The notes under the pieces are model-generated. The model did not search any database, was not told where the DNA came from, and was given only the letters and a program-made list of their open reading frames with translations. Shown here one piece after another: positions 38,399 to 47,930 of a DNA stretch of 64,000 nt (positions are counted from its first letter, which is position 1; each line of letters opens with the position of its first letter). The position numbers were made by a program, and so were the translations under genes. The stretch covers positions 124,001-188,000 of the forward strand of contig NZ_NSCM01000003.1 of NCBI RefSeq assembly GCF_003287735.1. The letters run 5' to 3'. Source of the stretch: Photorhabdus bodei. GTDB lineage: Bacteria; Pseudomonadota; Gammaproteobacteria; Enterobacterales; Enterobacteriaceae.

Positions 38399-38527
38399 TA
38401 TACCCTATGGATTTCAAGATGGATCGCGATGGCAAGGGAGCGAATCCCCGGGAGCATAGATAACTATGTGACCGAGGTGAGCGAGTGCAGCCAACAGAAA
38501 GAGGCAACTTGAAAGATGACGGGTATA
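38399..38527 (+). repeat. ERIC element 2
   Basis: 129 bases from TATACCC to GGGTATA, two bases longer than the standard because of a small insertion near the right arm (CAGAAAGAGG). It lies between the ATPase gene and the Fur box of the biosynthetic half. Confidence 0.92.
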
Positions 38528-38594
38528 TAGTTTTGTCGTATTAACAAGCAAGCAATATAGGCGCTCAAAATATTTACCACTTGATAATAACAAT

Positions 38595-38613
38595 GATAAT
38601 AATAATAATTATC
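38595..38613 (+). promoter_or_regulatory. Strong Fur box before fhuF-like gene
   Basis: GATAATAATAATAATTATC matches the 19-base Fur consensus at 17 positions and is near-palindromic. It lies about 80-100 bases before the reductase gene, so the second half of the locus probably has its own iron-repressed promoter. Confidence 0.85.
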
Positions 38614-38691
38614 ATAATTATATTTACAATGATTAGTCATATGTAAGATACTACAATCAGGTGGTATGAACATGTAAGCAGGGAGTTGGTG

Positions 38692-39468
38692 GTGTCAGAG
38701 ACAAAGCATTCAATTACACCTTTAACCACAGTGGTAATTGAAGATATCATTCAGTTATTTGAACAAACGTTTAGCCATTTTTCTTCCACCATGAGAATAA
38801 ATGCAGATAATATCCCTACTACTAGCATGAATTTCCCTCAGTGGTCAGACATAAGGAAATTTCCAGTATTAATTCAGCGCTATCAAGATGAATATTACGG
38901 TGACAATGATATAAAACCTAACCAGAAAGCCCTATATTCCTTATGGGCACAATGGTATTTTGGTCTAGTTATTCCCCCAATGATGTTAATGTTGCTGGAA
39001 TATCCACAAGCAGTGGATACCCATTACAATCTTTTTCAGGTTGAATTCCATGATAGCGGTAGGCCAGATATTTTTTACTATAATTTGACCTGGCTGAATG
39101 AGGCTCCTTCATCATTACTCCATCGCCACTATTCTCTCTTGGAGCGCCATATTATTCCCGTATGCGAAAAGATTGAATCATATCAAGGGATAAATAGACG
39201 TCTCCTGTGGAATAATATTGGTTATCTTATGTATTGGTATCTTGCAGAATTCAGCTCAAGAATAAATAGCAAGTTATATCAAGAAATTATAAATGGTCTT
39301 TTTATGGAACCACAATTACCTGATGGTAGAGATAACCCCCTTTACCGTACTGTCATTTTACGGCATAACAATATGCAACGTCGCAGTTGTTGCCAGAGAA
39401 ATAAACTACCTGGCGTCGGTAATTGCCATGATTGCCCTTTGGAATCCAAAGTAGAAAACAAACATTAA
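38692..39468 (+). CDS. Siderophore ferric-iron reductase, FhuF family
   Basis: About 258 residues. The C-terminus has the FhuF [2Fe-2S] motif C-C-x10-C-x2-C in RSCCQRNKLPGVGNCHDCPL. It is thought to reduce Fe(III)-siderophore in the cytoplasm and free the iron. The start is uncertain: TTG 38686, GTG 38689 and GTG 38692 lie after AGGGAG, and 38692 has the best spacing. Confidence 0.88.
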   Translation: MSETKHSITPLTTVVIEDIIQLFEQTFSHFSSTMRINADNIPTTSMNFPQWSDIRKFPVLIQRYQDEYYGDNDIKPNQKALYSLWAQWYFGLVIPPMMLMLLEYPQAVDTHYNLFQVEFHDSGRPDIFYYNLTWLNEAPSSLLHRHYSLLERHIIPVCEKIESYQGINRRLLWNNIGYLMYWYLAEFSSRINSKLYQEIINGLFMEPQLPDGRDNPLYRTVILRHNNMQRRSCCQRNKLPGVGNCHDCPLESKVENKH

Positions 39469-39643
39469 CATTCTATTCTATAACTTTTAATTTTTATCTG
39501 CTTAGGTAGAAAGAGATTATTATGATTTAATCGCGCTATTATTCAACAGTTATTTACTCTAACCCAATATTACACATAATAAAATTAATTATGTTGGGAA
39601 ATAACCAAATTACAACCTATATATGAAATAACAAGGACATATA

Positions 39644-41191
39644 ATGTACGGAGATGCTCTGCTATTAAACCATCCACTCACGGAAGATAGTCATATAACG
39701 GAAAAAGATTTTTCCAGATATTTCTTAAATATGCATAGTGCTGGAGACTATCTTGATGACGCCTATAATGTCATTACCAGAATAAAGAAAATACTACAGC
39801 GGGTAGATAGACCTTTCAGTGGGATATTACCCCATGAACTATCCCCGCTATTTTCTAAAGTGAATTTAGATCTTCCTCTGACCTCGTTAAACCAGGCCTT
39901 AGATGAGCTACAGCAACTTTATCTTAAAGATGCTGTTTATTTTCATCATCCAAAATATGTTGCTCATCTTAATTGTCCACTGGTATTACCCGCTGTTCTG
40001 GCTGAAACCATTATTGGCGCGATTAATTCTTCACTGGATACCTGGGATCAAAGCGCTGGCGGGACACTAATAGAGCAAAAAGTTCTCGACTGGACACGAG
40101 ATAAAATGGCATTAGGCACAAATGCCGATGGTATCTTTACTAGTGGCGGTACCCAATCAAATCTGATGGCAATACTACTTGCGCGGGACCACTTTTGTCA
40201 CCAGCGCAATCCTGAACATAAAAATCAGCTACATGGTCTGCCGACAGATTTTCATAAACTACGTATTTTTACCTCGACAGTCAGCCACTTCAGTACACAA
40301 AAAGCCGCTGCTATCCTTGGTTTGGGATATAACGCCGTTATCTCTGTTCCTCATGACAGTGAGTTCCGCATGGACCCTCAAGCATTGAAACAAAGCATTA
40401 ACCAATGCATCGAACAGGGCAACATTCCTTTTGCCATTGTTGCTACGACGGGTACCACAGATTTCGGCAGTATTGACCCACTTCATCCTATCGCGGCTAT
40501 CGCCAAACAGTATGGTATCTGGTTACATGTGGATGCGGCATACGGATGCGGTTTACTGGTTTCGCCTCGCCGCGCTCATCTACTGGAAGGCATCAATTTA
40601 GCGGATTCTGTCACGGTGGATTACCATAAGTCATTCTTCCAACCCGTTAGTTGCAGTGCTTTCTTCGTCAAAAATAAGAAGCATTTATCCCATTTGACTT
40701 ATCATGCCGAATATTTAAATCCACTCAGTGCGTTACAAGAAGGTACGCCCAATCTGGTCAATAAAAGTATCCAGACAACTCGTCGTTTTGATGCATTGAA
40801 AATGTGGCTGACATTACGAATTATGGGTGCAAAACGACTCGGACAAGCTTTTGATAAAGTGGTCGATACGGCTCAGGATGCCTATCGATTAATGGCACAG
40901 AATCCCTATTTTGAACTTATTCATTATCCAGAATTAAGTACTTTGGTTTTCCGTTTTATTCCTAAACAAAAATTACCTGATGCAGATATTGACGCCATCA
41001 ATGCGGACATTCGTAAGGCACTATTCCGTGAAGGTAATACCGTTATTGCGGGTACCAAAGTCAATGGTAGACAATATCTGAAATTTACTTTCCTTAACCC
41101 GGCAACAAACCAGCAACATCTACAAGAAATTGTGCACAGCATCGTAATGCACGGAAACGATTTTCTGGCAACCCATAATAACAACTTATGA
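39644..41191 (+). CDS. PLP-dependent amino acid decarboxylase (siderophore)
   Basis: A 515-residue group II decarboxylase. GGTQSNLMAI, HVDAAYGCG and the PLP lysine in DYHKSFFQP are visible. In related clusters (DesA, DfoJ) it makes cadaverine from lysine, and diaminobutyrate or ornithine enzymes are close relatives. AAGGACA precedes ATG 39644. The hydroxylase follows after about 30 bases. The amine made sets the identity of the siderophore. Confidence 0.9.
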   Translation: MYGDALLLNHPLTEDSHITEKDFSRYFLNMHSAGDYLDDAYNVITRIKKILQRVDRPFSGILPHELSPLFSKVNLDLPLTSLNQALDELQQLYLKDAVYFHHPKYVAHLNCPLVLPAVLAETIIGAINSSLDTWDQSAGGTLIEQKVLDWTRDKMALGTNADGIFTSGGTQSNLMAILLARDHFCHQRNPEHKNQLHGLPTDFHKLRIFTSTVSHFSTQKAAAILGLGYNAVISVPHDSEFRMDPQALKQSINQCIEQGNIPFAIVATTGTTDFGSIDPLHPIAAIAKQYGIWLHVDAAYGCGLLVSPRRAHLLEGINLADSVTVDYHKSFFQPVSCSAFFVKNKKHLSHLTYHAEYLNPLSALQEGTPNLVNKSIQTTRRFDALKMWLTLRIMGAKRLGQAFDKVVDTAQDAYRLMAQNPYFELIHYPELSTLVFRFIPKQKLPDADIDAINADIRKALFREGNTVIAGTKVNGRQYLKFTFLNPATNQQHLQEIVHSIVMHGNDFLATHNNNL

Positions 41192-41221
41192 GATTAATAC
41201 TGTTTACCAGGAGAAAATTTT

Positions 41222-42523
41222 ATGACAACTCGCCCTTATGATTTTATCGCCATTGGAATAGGTCCTTTTAATCTCGGACTAGCATGTTTAACTCAGCCAC
41301 TAAAAGATGTTCATAGCCTGTTCATTGATCAAAAACCGGGCTTTGATTGGCATCCGGGAATGATGCTAGAAAATTCCACCATGCAAACCCCTTTTATGTC
41401 AGATCTGGTGACTCTGGCATCACCCACTCATCCACTTAGCTTCCTTAATTACATCAAGCAAAAAGGGAGAATATACTCTTTTTATATCCGGGAAAGTTTT
41501 TTCCTGATGCGTAAGGAATACAACCAATATTGCCAGTGGGCGACAGAACAATTATCTAATCTACGCTTTAACACACGCGTTGACAGCATTAGCCATGATG
41601 AACATGCCTCGCTGTATACATTACATTGTTCAGATACGCTAACTGGGCAACAACACCAATTTGTTTGTAAAAAATTGGTATTGGGTACCGGACCTGCACC
41701 TTATATTCCAAAGTGTTGCCAACCCTTCTCTGATCAGATGGTGACATCGGGTAATTACTTGAAGAACAAAGAAGCTTTACAACAAAAGCAATCTATTACT
41801 GTTCTGGGTAGTGGACAAAGTGCCGCAGAGATTTTCTACGATTTGCTCAGTGATATTGATAAATTCGATTATCAACTTAATTGGCTTACCCGTTCGCCAC
41901 GTTTTTTCCCGCTGGAATATACCAAGCTGACACTAGAAATGACGTCACCAGAATATGTAGATTATTTCTATAGTCTCCCGGGCGAAAAACGTGATGCATT
42001 AAATTTGTCCCACAAGCAGCTTTATAAAGGTATCAATAGTTCATTAATCAACGATATTTTCGATTTAATGTACACCAAAAGGTTAAATGGTAAGTTAAAC
42101 GTCAATTTATATACCAATAGTGAATTACAACAAGTTAGCCATGCCCAAAATGGCCGCGACCTAACATTGGCGTTATTCCAACACGAACAGGAGCAACCAT
42201 TTTCTCTGGACACCGAAGGAGTCGTTCTGGCTACCGGCTTTCAGTATCAAATCCCGACTTTTATTGAAGGTATACATCACCTTATCCGTTGGGATGAGAA
42301 AGGGCGTTATGGTGTACAGCGTAATTACAGTATCGATCAGAACAATACCATTTTCATACAGAATGTGGAGTTACATACCCACGGTTTTGTCACGCCAGAT
42401 CTGGGAATGGCCTGTTATCGCAACTCCTGCCTGATTCATGAAATTACCGGTATTGAACATTATCCGATTGAGAAAAGTATCGCTTTCCAGCAGTTCAGCG
42501 TTGACACCGAAGGAGTATGCTAA
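41222..42523 (+). CDS. FAD/NADPH amine N-monooxygenase (IucD/AlcA type)
   Basis: A 433-residue flavoenzyme that turns a terminal amine into a hydroxylamine. FAD site AIGIGPFNLGLA, NADPH site VLGSGQSAAEIF and the closing ATGFQYQIP are all present. In this context its likely substrate is the diamine made by the preceding decarboxylase. GGAGA precedes ATG 41222. Its stop overlaps the next start (TAATG). Confidence 0.92.
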   Translation: MTTRPYDFIAIGIGPFNLGLACLTQPLKDVHSLFIDQKPGFDWHPGMMLENSTMQTPFMSDLVTLASPTHPLSFLNYIKQKGRIYSFYIRESFFLMRKEYNQYCQWATEQLSNLRFNTRVDSISHDEHASLYTLHCSDTLTGQQHQFVCKKLVLGTGPAPYIPKCCQPFSDQMVTSGNYLKNKEALQQKQSITVLGSGQSAAEIFYDLLSDIDKFDYQLNWLTRSPRFFPLEYTKLTLEMTSPEYVDYFYSLPGEKRDALNLSHKQLYKGINSSLINDIFDLMYTKRLNGKLNVNLYTNSELQQVSHAQNGRDLTLALFQHEQEQPFSLDTEGVVLATGFQYQIPTFIEGIHHLIRWDEKGRYGVQRNYSIDQNNTIFIQNVELHTHGFVTPDLGMACYRNSCLIHEITGIEHYPIEKSIAFQQFSVDTEGVC

Positions 42524-44925
42524 TGTCCGTCTTTAATCCTACACTGTTTGAAAAATCCTTGCCTGAAATAGGTACCTTCGCATTACGTTCACTGGATCTG
42601 GAACAGGACATTCCCATATTAACTGACTGGGTTAACCGGGATTACGCCCATTATTGGGGAATGCAAAACAATACTGAGAAACAAGTATGGGAATTTTATT
42701 ATAATTTAGAATCCAGCCATCCGGGCAGTGTCTTTATTGGAATATATCGGGGGCAACCTACTTTTCTATTAGAGTGTTATCGTGCACAAGATGATCTGAT
42801 TGGAAAATATTATCCGGCACACCCAGATGATATGGGAATGCATATTCTGGTTGCACCACCGCAAGAAAAAATAAGGCATTTCACCTGGGGAATTTTCCAA
42901 ACCATCATGGCCTTTATTTTTAGTGATCCTACTGTGGCTCGCATTGTGGTTGAACCTGATATACGTAATGAGAAAATTCACAAGCTTAATCTACGGGCTG
43001 GTTTTGCTTATCAGAAGGCATTGGTATTACCGAATAAAACAGCCAAGTTGGCCTTTTGCACCAGAGAACAACATCAGATTGCGTTACAGCGGGAACATCA
43101 AGCGACAACATCAACCCACTCAGGCTCATTGATGACAAATGCCATGCACTTGCAACCGGCGGTCTGGCTGAAAGTTAATCGTCTGCACTTGTGTAAAGCG
43201 ATTTCTGAATTTTCACATGAATGTTTACTCGTGCCTCAACAGTTAACTGAAAAAGCAGATAGTGATGGATATCACCATTACCGTTTGGATAACGCTGACC
43301 CTCTGGTCAGCTATACTTTCCGGGCACGGCGTATGGCACTGGATCACTGGCTGATTGATGCCGATTCGTTACAGAAAAATGCCAACGGAGAAGAAAAAGC
43401 ACTCGATTCCTTGCTATTCATTATTGAGTTCAAACAACAAATTGGCATCAGTGATGTCGTAATGCCTACCTATCTGGAAGAAATTACCAGTACTCTCTAT
43501 AGCAGTGCTTTTAAGCATAACAGAATCGGTATCAGTGCAATGGATCTCGTGAATACTGATTTTCAGGCGCTGGAAGGGGAGATGATGGAGGGACATCCCT
43601 CTTTCGTCGCCAACAATGGCCGGATTGGTTTTGATATTGGTGATTTCCAGAACTTTAGTCCCGAAGCCGCCTCTGCTATGCATTTAATATGGTTGGCCGC
43701 ACATAAGAGCAAGGCACACTTTGCTTGCATCGAGCAACTCAATTATCAACAGTTGCTGGAACAAGAGCTAGGCACAACCACAGTAGCTGAATTTAACCGG
43801 CAGTTAATCGCGCTTAACCTTAATCCAGAAGACTATTTCCTGATGCCAGTTCACCCCTGGCAATGGCAGAACAAACTGGCATCGGTGTTTGCTCCTGATA
43901 TTGCTAATCAGAAATTGGTCTATCTTGGTATTGGTGCTGATACCTATCAGGCACAACAGTCAATCCGTACCCTATTCAATCGCACTCATCCTCAGCGATA
44001 TTATGTAAAAATGGCATTGTCCATTCTAAATATGGGATTCATGCGCGGTTTATCACCTTATTATATGGCGACGACGCCAGGCATTAACGACTGGCTATTC
44101 GATCTGGTAACACAAGATCCCATCTTGCAACATTATCGTTTTAAAATTCTACGAGAAGTCGCCAGTGTTGGATTCAAAAACAGCTATTACGAGCAAGCAA
44201 TCAGTAGTGATACGCCTTATAAAAAAATGATGGCGGCACTGTGGCGAGAAAACCCACTGCAACTAATTGAACCTGGGCAACAAGTGATGACGATGGCTGC
44301 GTTACTGCACAGTGATCAGCAAGGGAATGCCCTGTTGCCTGCATTAATTTCAGCCTCCGGCCTACCTACTCAGGAATGGTTACGTCGCTATTTAGAGAGT
44401 TATCTTGCGCCACTGTTACACTGTTTGTACGCTTATGATCTGATGTTTATGCCACACGGCGAAAATATCATCATGGTATTGGAAAACCATGTTCCACAGC
44501 ACATCTTCATGAAAGATTTAGCGGAAGAGATTCTGGTCATGAATCCCGACGCCGATTTACCGGAAAAAGCGCGTCGAGTCAAAGTAGACATGCCCGAAGA
44601 TATGAAAACACTAACTATCTTATCTGATGTGTTTGACGGTATATTCCGCTATCTGGCTGCAATACTGGATGAACAGGGTGACTATTCACAGGATCTTTTC
44701 TGGCAGGCCGTAGCAGATTGTATTTTAAGCTATCAGCACAACCATCCTGAATTGAGTGAGCAATTTGTACGTTACGATCTATTTACACCAGAGATTAAAC
44801 GCTGCTGTCTAAACCGCCTGCAAATAGCGAATAACCGTCAGATGCTTGATTTAGCTGATCCGGCTCAAAGTTTACAGTTTGCTGATAACCTGATTAACCC
44901 AATTGCCAAATTTGGTCATTCGTAA
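42523..44925 (+). CDS. Fused acyltransferase-NIS synthetase (DfoC/AlcB-AlcC type)
   Basis: An 800-residue two-domain protein. Residues 1-190 are a GNAT-like acyltransferase (RSLDLEQDIPILTDWVNRDY, HPDDMGMHILVAPPQEK, VEPDIRNEKIHKLN) that would add succinyl or acetyl to the hydroxylamine. Residues 205-800 are a type C IucA/IucC synthetase with EGHPSFVANNGRIGFD, PVHPWQWQNK and MPHGENIIMVLE. The fusion is like Erwinia DfoC. ATG 42523 is preferred over 42517 because AAGGAG then has normal spacing. With the decarboxylase and hydroxylase it can make a cyclic dihydroxamate or desferrioxamine-type product. Confidence 0.9.
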   Translation: MSVFNPTLFEKSLPEIGTFALRSLDLEQDIPILTDWVNRDYAHYWGMQNNTEKQVWEFYYNLESSHPGSVFIGIYRGQPTFLLECYRAQDDLIGKYYPAHPDDMGMHILVAPPQEKIRHFTWGIFQTIMAFIFSDPTVARIVVEPDIRNEKIHKLNLRAGFAYQKALVLPNKTAKLAFCTREQHQIALQREHQATTSTHSGSLMTNAMHLQPAVWLKVNRLHLCKAISEFSHECLLVPQQLTEKADSDGYHHYRLDNADPLVSYTFRARRMALDHWLIDADSLQKNANGEEKALDSLLFIIEFKQQIGISDVVMPTYLEEITSTLYSSAFKHNRIGISAMDLVNTDFQALEGEMMEGHPSFVANNGRIGFDIGDFQNFSPEAASAMHLIWLAAHKSKAHFACIEQLNYQQLLEQELGTTTVAEFNRQLIALNLNPEDYFLMPVHPWQWQNKLASVFAPDIANQKLVYLGIGADTYQAQQSIRTLFNRTHPQRYYVKMALSILNMGFMRGLSPYYMATTPGINDWLFDLVTQDPILQHYRFKILREVASVGFKNSYYEQAISSDTPYKKMMAALWRENPLQLIEPGQQVMTMAALLHSDQQGNALLPALISASGLPTQEWLRRYLESYLAPLLHCLYAYDLMFMPHGENIIMVLENHVPQHIFMKDLAEEILVMNPDADLPEKARRVKVDMPEDMKTLTILSDVFDGIFRYLAAILDEQGDYSQDLFWQAVADCILSYQHNHPELSEQFVRYDLFTPEIKRCCLNRLQIANNRQMLDLADPAQSLQFADNLINPIAKFGHS

Positions 44926-44980
44926 AATAGAGCTATCAATGAGCATGGAGAATGGTGAGTAACATGCTCACTACTCTATT

Positions 44981-45015
44981 AAGGCGGTGCTGCTACAGTA
45001 CTGCCTTCTTTATTT
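44981..45015 (+). terminator. Probable terminator of siderophore locus
   Basis: AAGGCGGT and ACTGCCTT form an 8-base stem with one G-T pair, an 11-base loop and a T-rich tail (CTTTATTT). It lies in the 312-base gap after the last siderophore gene. No gene is seen in the rest of this gap. Confidence 0.5.
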
Positions 45016-45237
45016 GCATAATTTACCTATGCACGTAATTTCAGTGGATTAAATTCCAGCACCGGTATTATTTTCCGTTTCAACTTACCTATAGTTGTAT
45101 TCAATTATGCTATTCAGATTATTGCCAAACATTCCTTAAAGCTGGCAAGATTAGCAATAAAAGCATAATATTAACAAGTCATTAACCATATAAAGTCATA
45201 TTGGTAACATATACCTTTGATTTAGGAATAAAACTAA

Positions 45238-45708
45238 ATGTCTACAACGCTATTAACCCTGGAAGAAGCCCGGCAAGTGATTGGTCATGCTTTTGTTCAC
45301 GATATGCCTTTTAACCAATTATTAGGACTTGAACTGATTCGGTTTGAACAAGATTACGTAGAAATACAATTCCGTAACCAAAGTAAATTAGTAGGAAATA
45401 TCGCACAAAAAATTTTACATGGTGGTGTCATTGCCTCAGTGCTGGACGTATGTGGTGGATTGGTCTGTATCGGTAACGCCTTGACCCGTCTGGTGCCCGC
45501 ATCATTAGAAGAATTAGAAAAACGATTATCAATAATGGGAACAATTGATTTGCGGGTGGATTATCTACGCCCCGGTCGTGGTGAATTATTTACCGCCACC
45601 AGTAGTATTATCCGCAATGGCAACAAAGTTTCTGTTGCCAGAGCAGAACTACATAATGAGCAGAGAGCCCATATCGCCAGTGTAACGGCGACCTATTTGG
45701 TAGGATGA
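45238..45708 (+). CDS. yigI: Acyl-CoA thioesterase YigI
   Basis: A 156-residue hot-dog-fold thioesterase. [18 protein letters not shown] holds the active helix and [17 protein letters not shown] is the family's second block. The E. coli counterpart hydrolyses medium and long acyl-CoAs. In E. coli it lies between pldA and rarD; here it is next to rarD, but the siderophore locus is upstream. Confidence 0.93.
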   Translation: MSTTLLTLEEARQVIGHAFVHDMPFNQLLGLELIRFEQDYVEIQFRNQSKLVGNIAQKILHGGVIASVLDVCGGLVCIGNALTRLVPASLEELEKRLSIMGTIDLRVDYLRPGRGELFTATSSIIRNGNKVSVARAELHNEQRAHIASVTATYLVG

Positions 45709-45819
45709 CAATATAATTTTAATCGCTTGCGTAATATTCAGCCCGGTGACATATTATTTTCACGTTAACGGGCTAAAAACCCATGACACTCTTTCCACCT
45801 TTATTAACATCAGGACAAT

Positions 45820-46710
45820 ATGAACAAGCCACAAACTACCAAAGGAGTACTGTACGCCTTCGGTGCCTGTTTTATCTGGGGAATCGCACCAATTTATTTT
45901 AAACATATCCAGCAAGTACCTGCTGACGAAATCCTGACCCATCGTATTATTTGGTCATTTTTCTTTATGTTGCTACTGCTAACATTGACTCGTCACTGGT
46001 CACAGGTAGTCAAAGTTTTTCATCAACCTAAAAAAGTGCTATTACTGGCAGTGACGGCCACTGTCGTTGCCTGTAACTGGCTGATTTACATCTGGGCGGT
46101 AAATCACGGCCATATGCTGGAAGCCAGCCTGGGTTATTTCATTAGTCCACTGGTTAACGTTTTGTTTGGTATGCTGTTTTTGAGTGAGCGTTTCCGCCGC
46201 ATGCAATGGGCGGCGGTTATTCTGGCCTTCACCGGCGTGTTAATCCAATTATGGCAATTTGGTTCTATACCGGTTATTGGATTAAGTTTGGCTGTGACTT
46301 TTGCCCTGTATGCCCTGCTGCGAAAGAAGATGAATGTTGATGCTCAAACAGGCATGACGATTGAAACACTGTGGTTACTGCCAGTTGCCGCCATTTACCT
46401 ATTTGGTTTTGCCAACAGCCCAACCAGTGATCTAAGTAATAACTCAGCAACTCTCAATTTATTTCTGATTGCCGCGGGCATTATTACTACTGTGCCATTA
46501 CTGTTATACACAGAAGCCGCTGCCCACCTGCGTCTATCTACACTCGGATTCTTTCAGTATGTCGGCCCAACGCTGATGTTCTTGCTAGCAACCTTGGTTT
46601 ATGGTGAACACATAGGCACTGACCGTCTGATTACTTTCGGTTTTATCTGGGCTGCATTAGTGCTGTTTACACTGGATGCCGTGTATACACAACGTAGATC
46701 GCAGAGATAG
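45820..46710 (+). CDS. rarD: RarD-family EamA permease
   Basis: A 296-residue inner-membrane protein with about ten helices. ACFIWGIAPIYFKHIQQVP and HRIIWSFFFML are the RarD start pattern. NWLIYIWAVNHG and SLGYFISPLVNVLFG follow. Its transport substrate is not settled; it was named for a chloramphenicol phenotype. Same order as E. coli yigI-rarD. Confidence 0.92.
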   Translation: MNKPQTTKGVLYAFGACFIWGIAPIYFKHIQQVPADEILTHRIIWSFFFMLLLLTLTRHWSQVVKVFHQPKKVLLLAVTATVVACNWLIYIWAVNHGHMLEASLGYFISPLVNVLFGMLFLSERFRRMQWAAVILAFTGVLIQLWQFGSIPVIGLSLAVTFALYALLRKKMNVDAQTGMTIETLWLLPVAAIYLFGFANSPTSDLSNNSATLNLFLIAAGIITTVPLLLYTEAAAHLRLSTLGFFQYVGPTLMFLLATLVYGEHIGTDRLITFGFIWAALVLFTLDAVYTQRRSQR

Positions 46711-46717
46711 CACAATA

Positions 46718-47295
46718 ATGAAAATAACCATCAGATTAGCCAATACAACTGAACAGATCGCACTTGAAGCTCTGCAATTACGGGCGTCTCTTATGTGGGA
46801 AGAAGATAGAGAATTATTACTAGCAAATCCCCACATGATACAACTGCCTATAGAGCATATTGAAGCAGGGTATGTTTATGTTGCAGAACAAGCTAGCGTA
46901 ATTCTAGGGTTCAGTGTTGTATTGCCTCAATCTGATGGAAATGCTGAACTTGATGGATTATTTGTTGAACCAACCTTTTGGCATCAAGGCATTGGCAAGC
47001 AATTGGTGCAAATCACATTGAATGATCTTCATATATACCCTATGGATTTCATGATGCATCGCGGCGGAAAGGGAGCGAATCCCCAGGAGCATAGATAACT
47101 ATGTGACCGGGGTGAGTGAGTGCAGCCAACAAAGAGGCAACTTGAAAGATGACGGGTATAAAAGGCAAAGCATCATTACAGGTGCTAGCTAATCCGCAAG
47201 CAGAAGGGTTTTATATTGCCCTTGGCTTTAAACACTTGGGAAAAGAATATACTCAATTAGGAATAGCGATTCGTATGATTAAGTACATCCTGTAA
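46718..47295 (+). pseudogene. GNAT acetyltransferase split by an ERIC element
   Basis: ATG 46718 opens MKITIRLANTTEQI with the GNAT acetyl-CoA signature LFVEPTFWHQGIGKQLV. The frame then runs into an ERIC element and stops at 47098. After the element the family tail resumes (KGKASLQVLANPQAEGFYIALGFK) to the stop at 47293-47295. Removing 125 bases (47036-47160), the element less one TA, restores a 150-codon frame reading NDLHIKGKASLQ across the join. The truncated product lacks the last third of the fold. Confidence 0.9.
47034..47160 (+). repeat. ERIC element 3, inserted in a gene
   Basis: 127 bases from TATACCC to GGGTATA, close to the copies at 32044 and 38399. TA occurs at both edges, as expected of ERIC insertion with duplication of a TA target. 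It interrupts the GNAT gene. Confidence 0.93.
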
Positions 47296-47571
47296 AATAA
47301 TCTAATTCTATTTTATATATTAATGCCTTTCTCGTTACATCTATTTTATCTTTAATAATCAAATACTTTTTTCAAAAAATATTTTTATTTAACTCATCCT
47401 ACTTTCACATTTAATATAAAACTGTAGAATTAAGGTTAATAAAATTTCAATTAAAAAAATTAAAATTTAGATTATATTAAAGATAGAAAACAATAATAAA
47501 AACTTCTTTTAAAACGAAAATTACTCCAAGTTATATATTCAATCATAGATTATATAAATCATATAGAACTA

Positions 47572-47736
47572 GCATTTAAGCATTTAAGCATTTAAGCATT
47601 TAAGCATTTAAGCATTTAAGCATTTAAGCATTTAAGCATTTAAGCATTTAAGCATTTAAGCATTTAAGCATTTAAGCATTTAAGCATTTAAGCATTTAAG
47701 CATTTAAGCATTTAAGCATTTAAGCATTTAAGCATT
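47572..47736 (+). repeat. Octanucleotide tandem array GCATTTAA x 20.6
   Basis: Twenty perfect copies of GCATTTAA plus five bases, with no interruption. It lies in the AT-rich 47296-47930 gap downstream of the split GNAT gene and corA, which converge here. The perfection suggests recent expansion by slippage. No gene was seen in the gap. Confidence 0.97.
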
Positions 47737-47817
47737 CTATAATAATGTTAAGATTGTTTCCACTCAATAATCAATATTTTAAAATAATAATAAAACCCAA
47801 TACTGCACAAAAATATT

Positions 47818-47877
47818 ATTAACGTATTAACGTATTAACGTATTAACGTATTAACGTATTAACGTATTAACGTATTA
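47818..47877 (+). repeat. Octanucleotide tandem array ATTAACGT x 7.5
   Basis: Seven perfect copies plus four bases of a second 8-base unit, 81 bases after the first array and about 50 bases beyond the corA stop. The two units differ in sequence but share the 8-base period. Confidence 0.97.
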
Positions 47878-47930
47878 TTTTCATATCTCTATTATAGCCG
47901 CTATAATACAATTATTACAGCAGCTATATA

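Noticed and set aside
47572..47877. Tandem repeats considered as a CRISPR array.
   Set aside because: Units are 8 bases, perfectly head-to-tail, with no spacers and no cas genes nearby.
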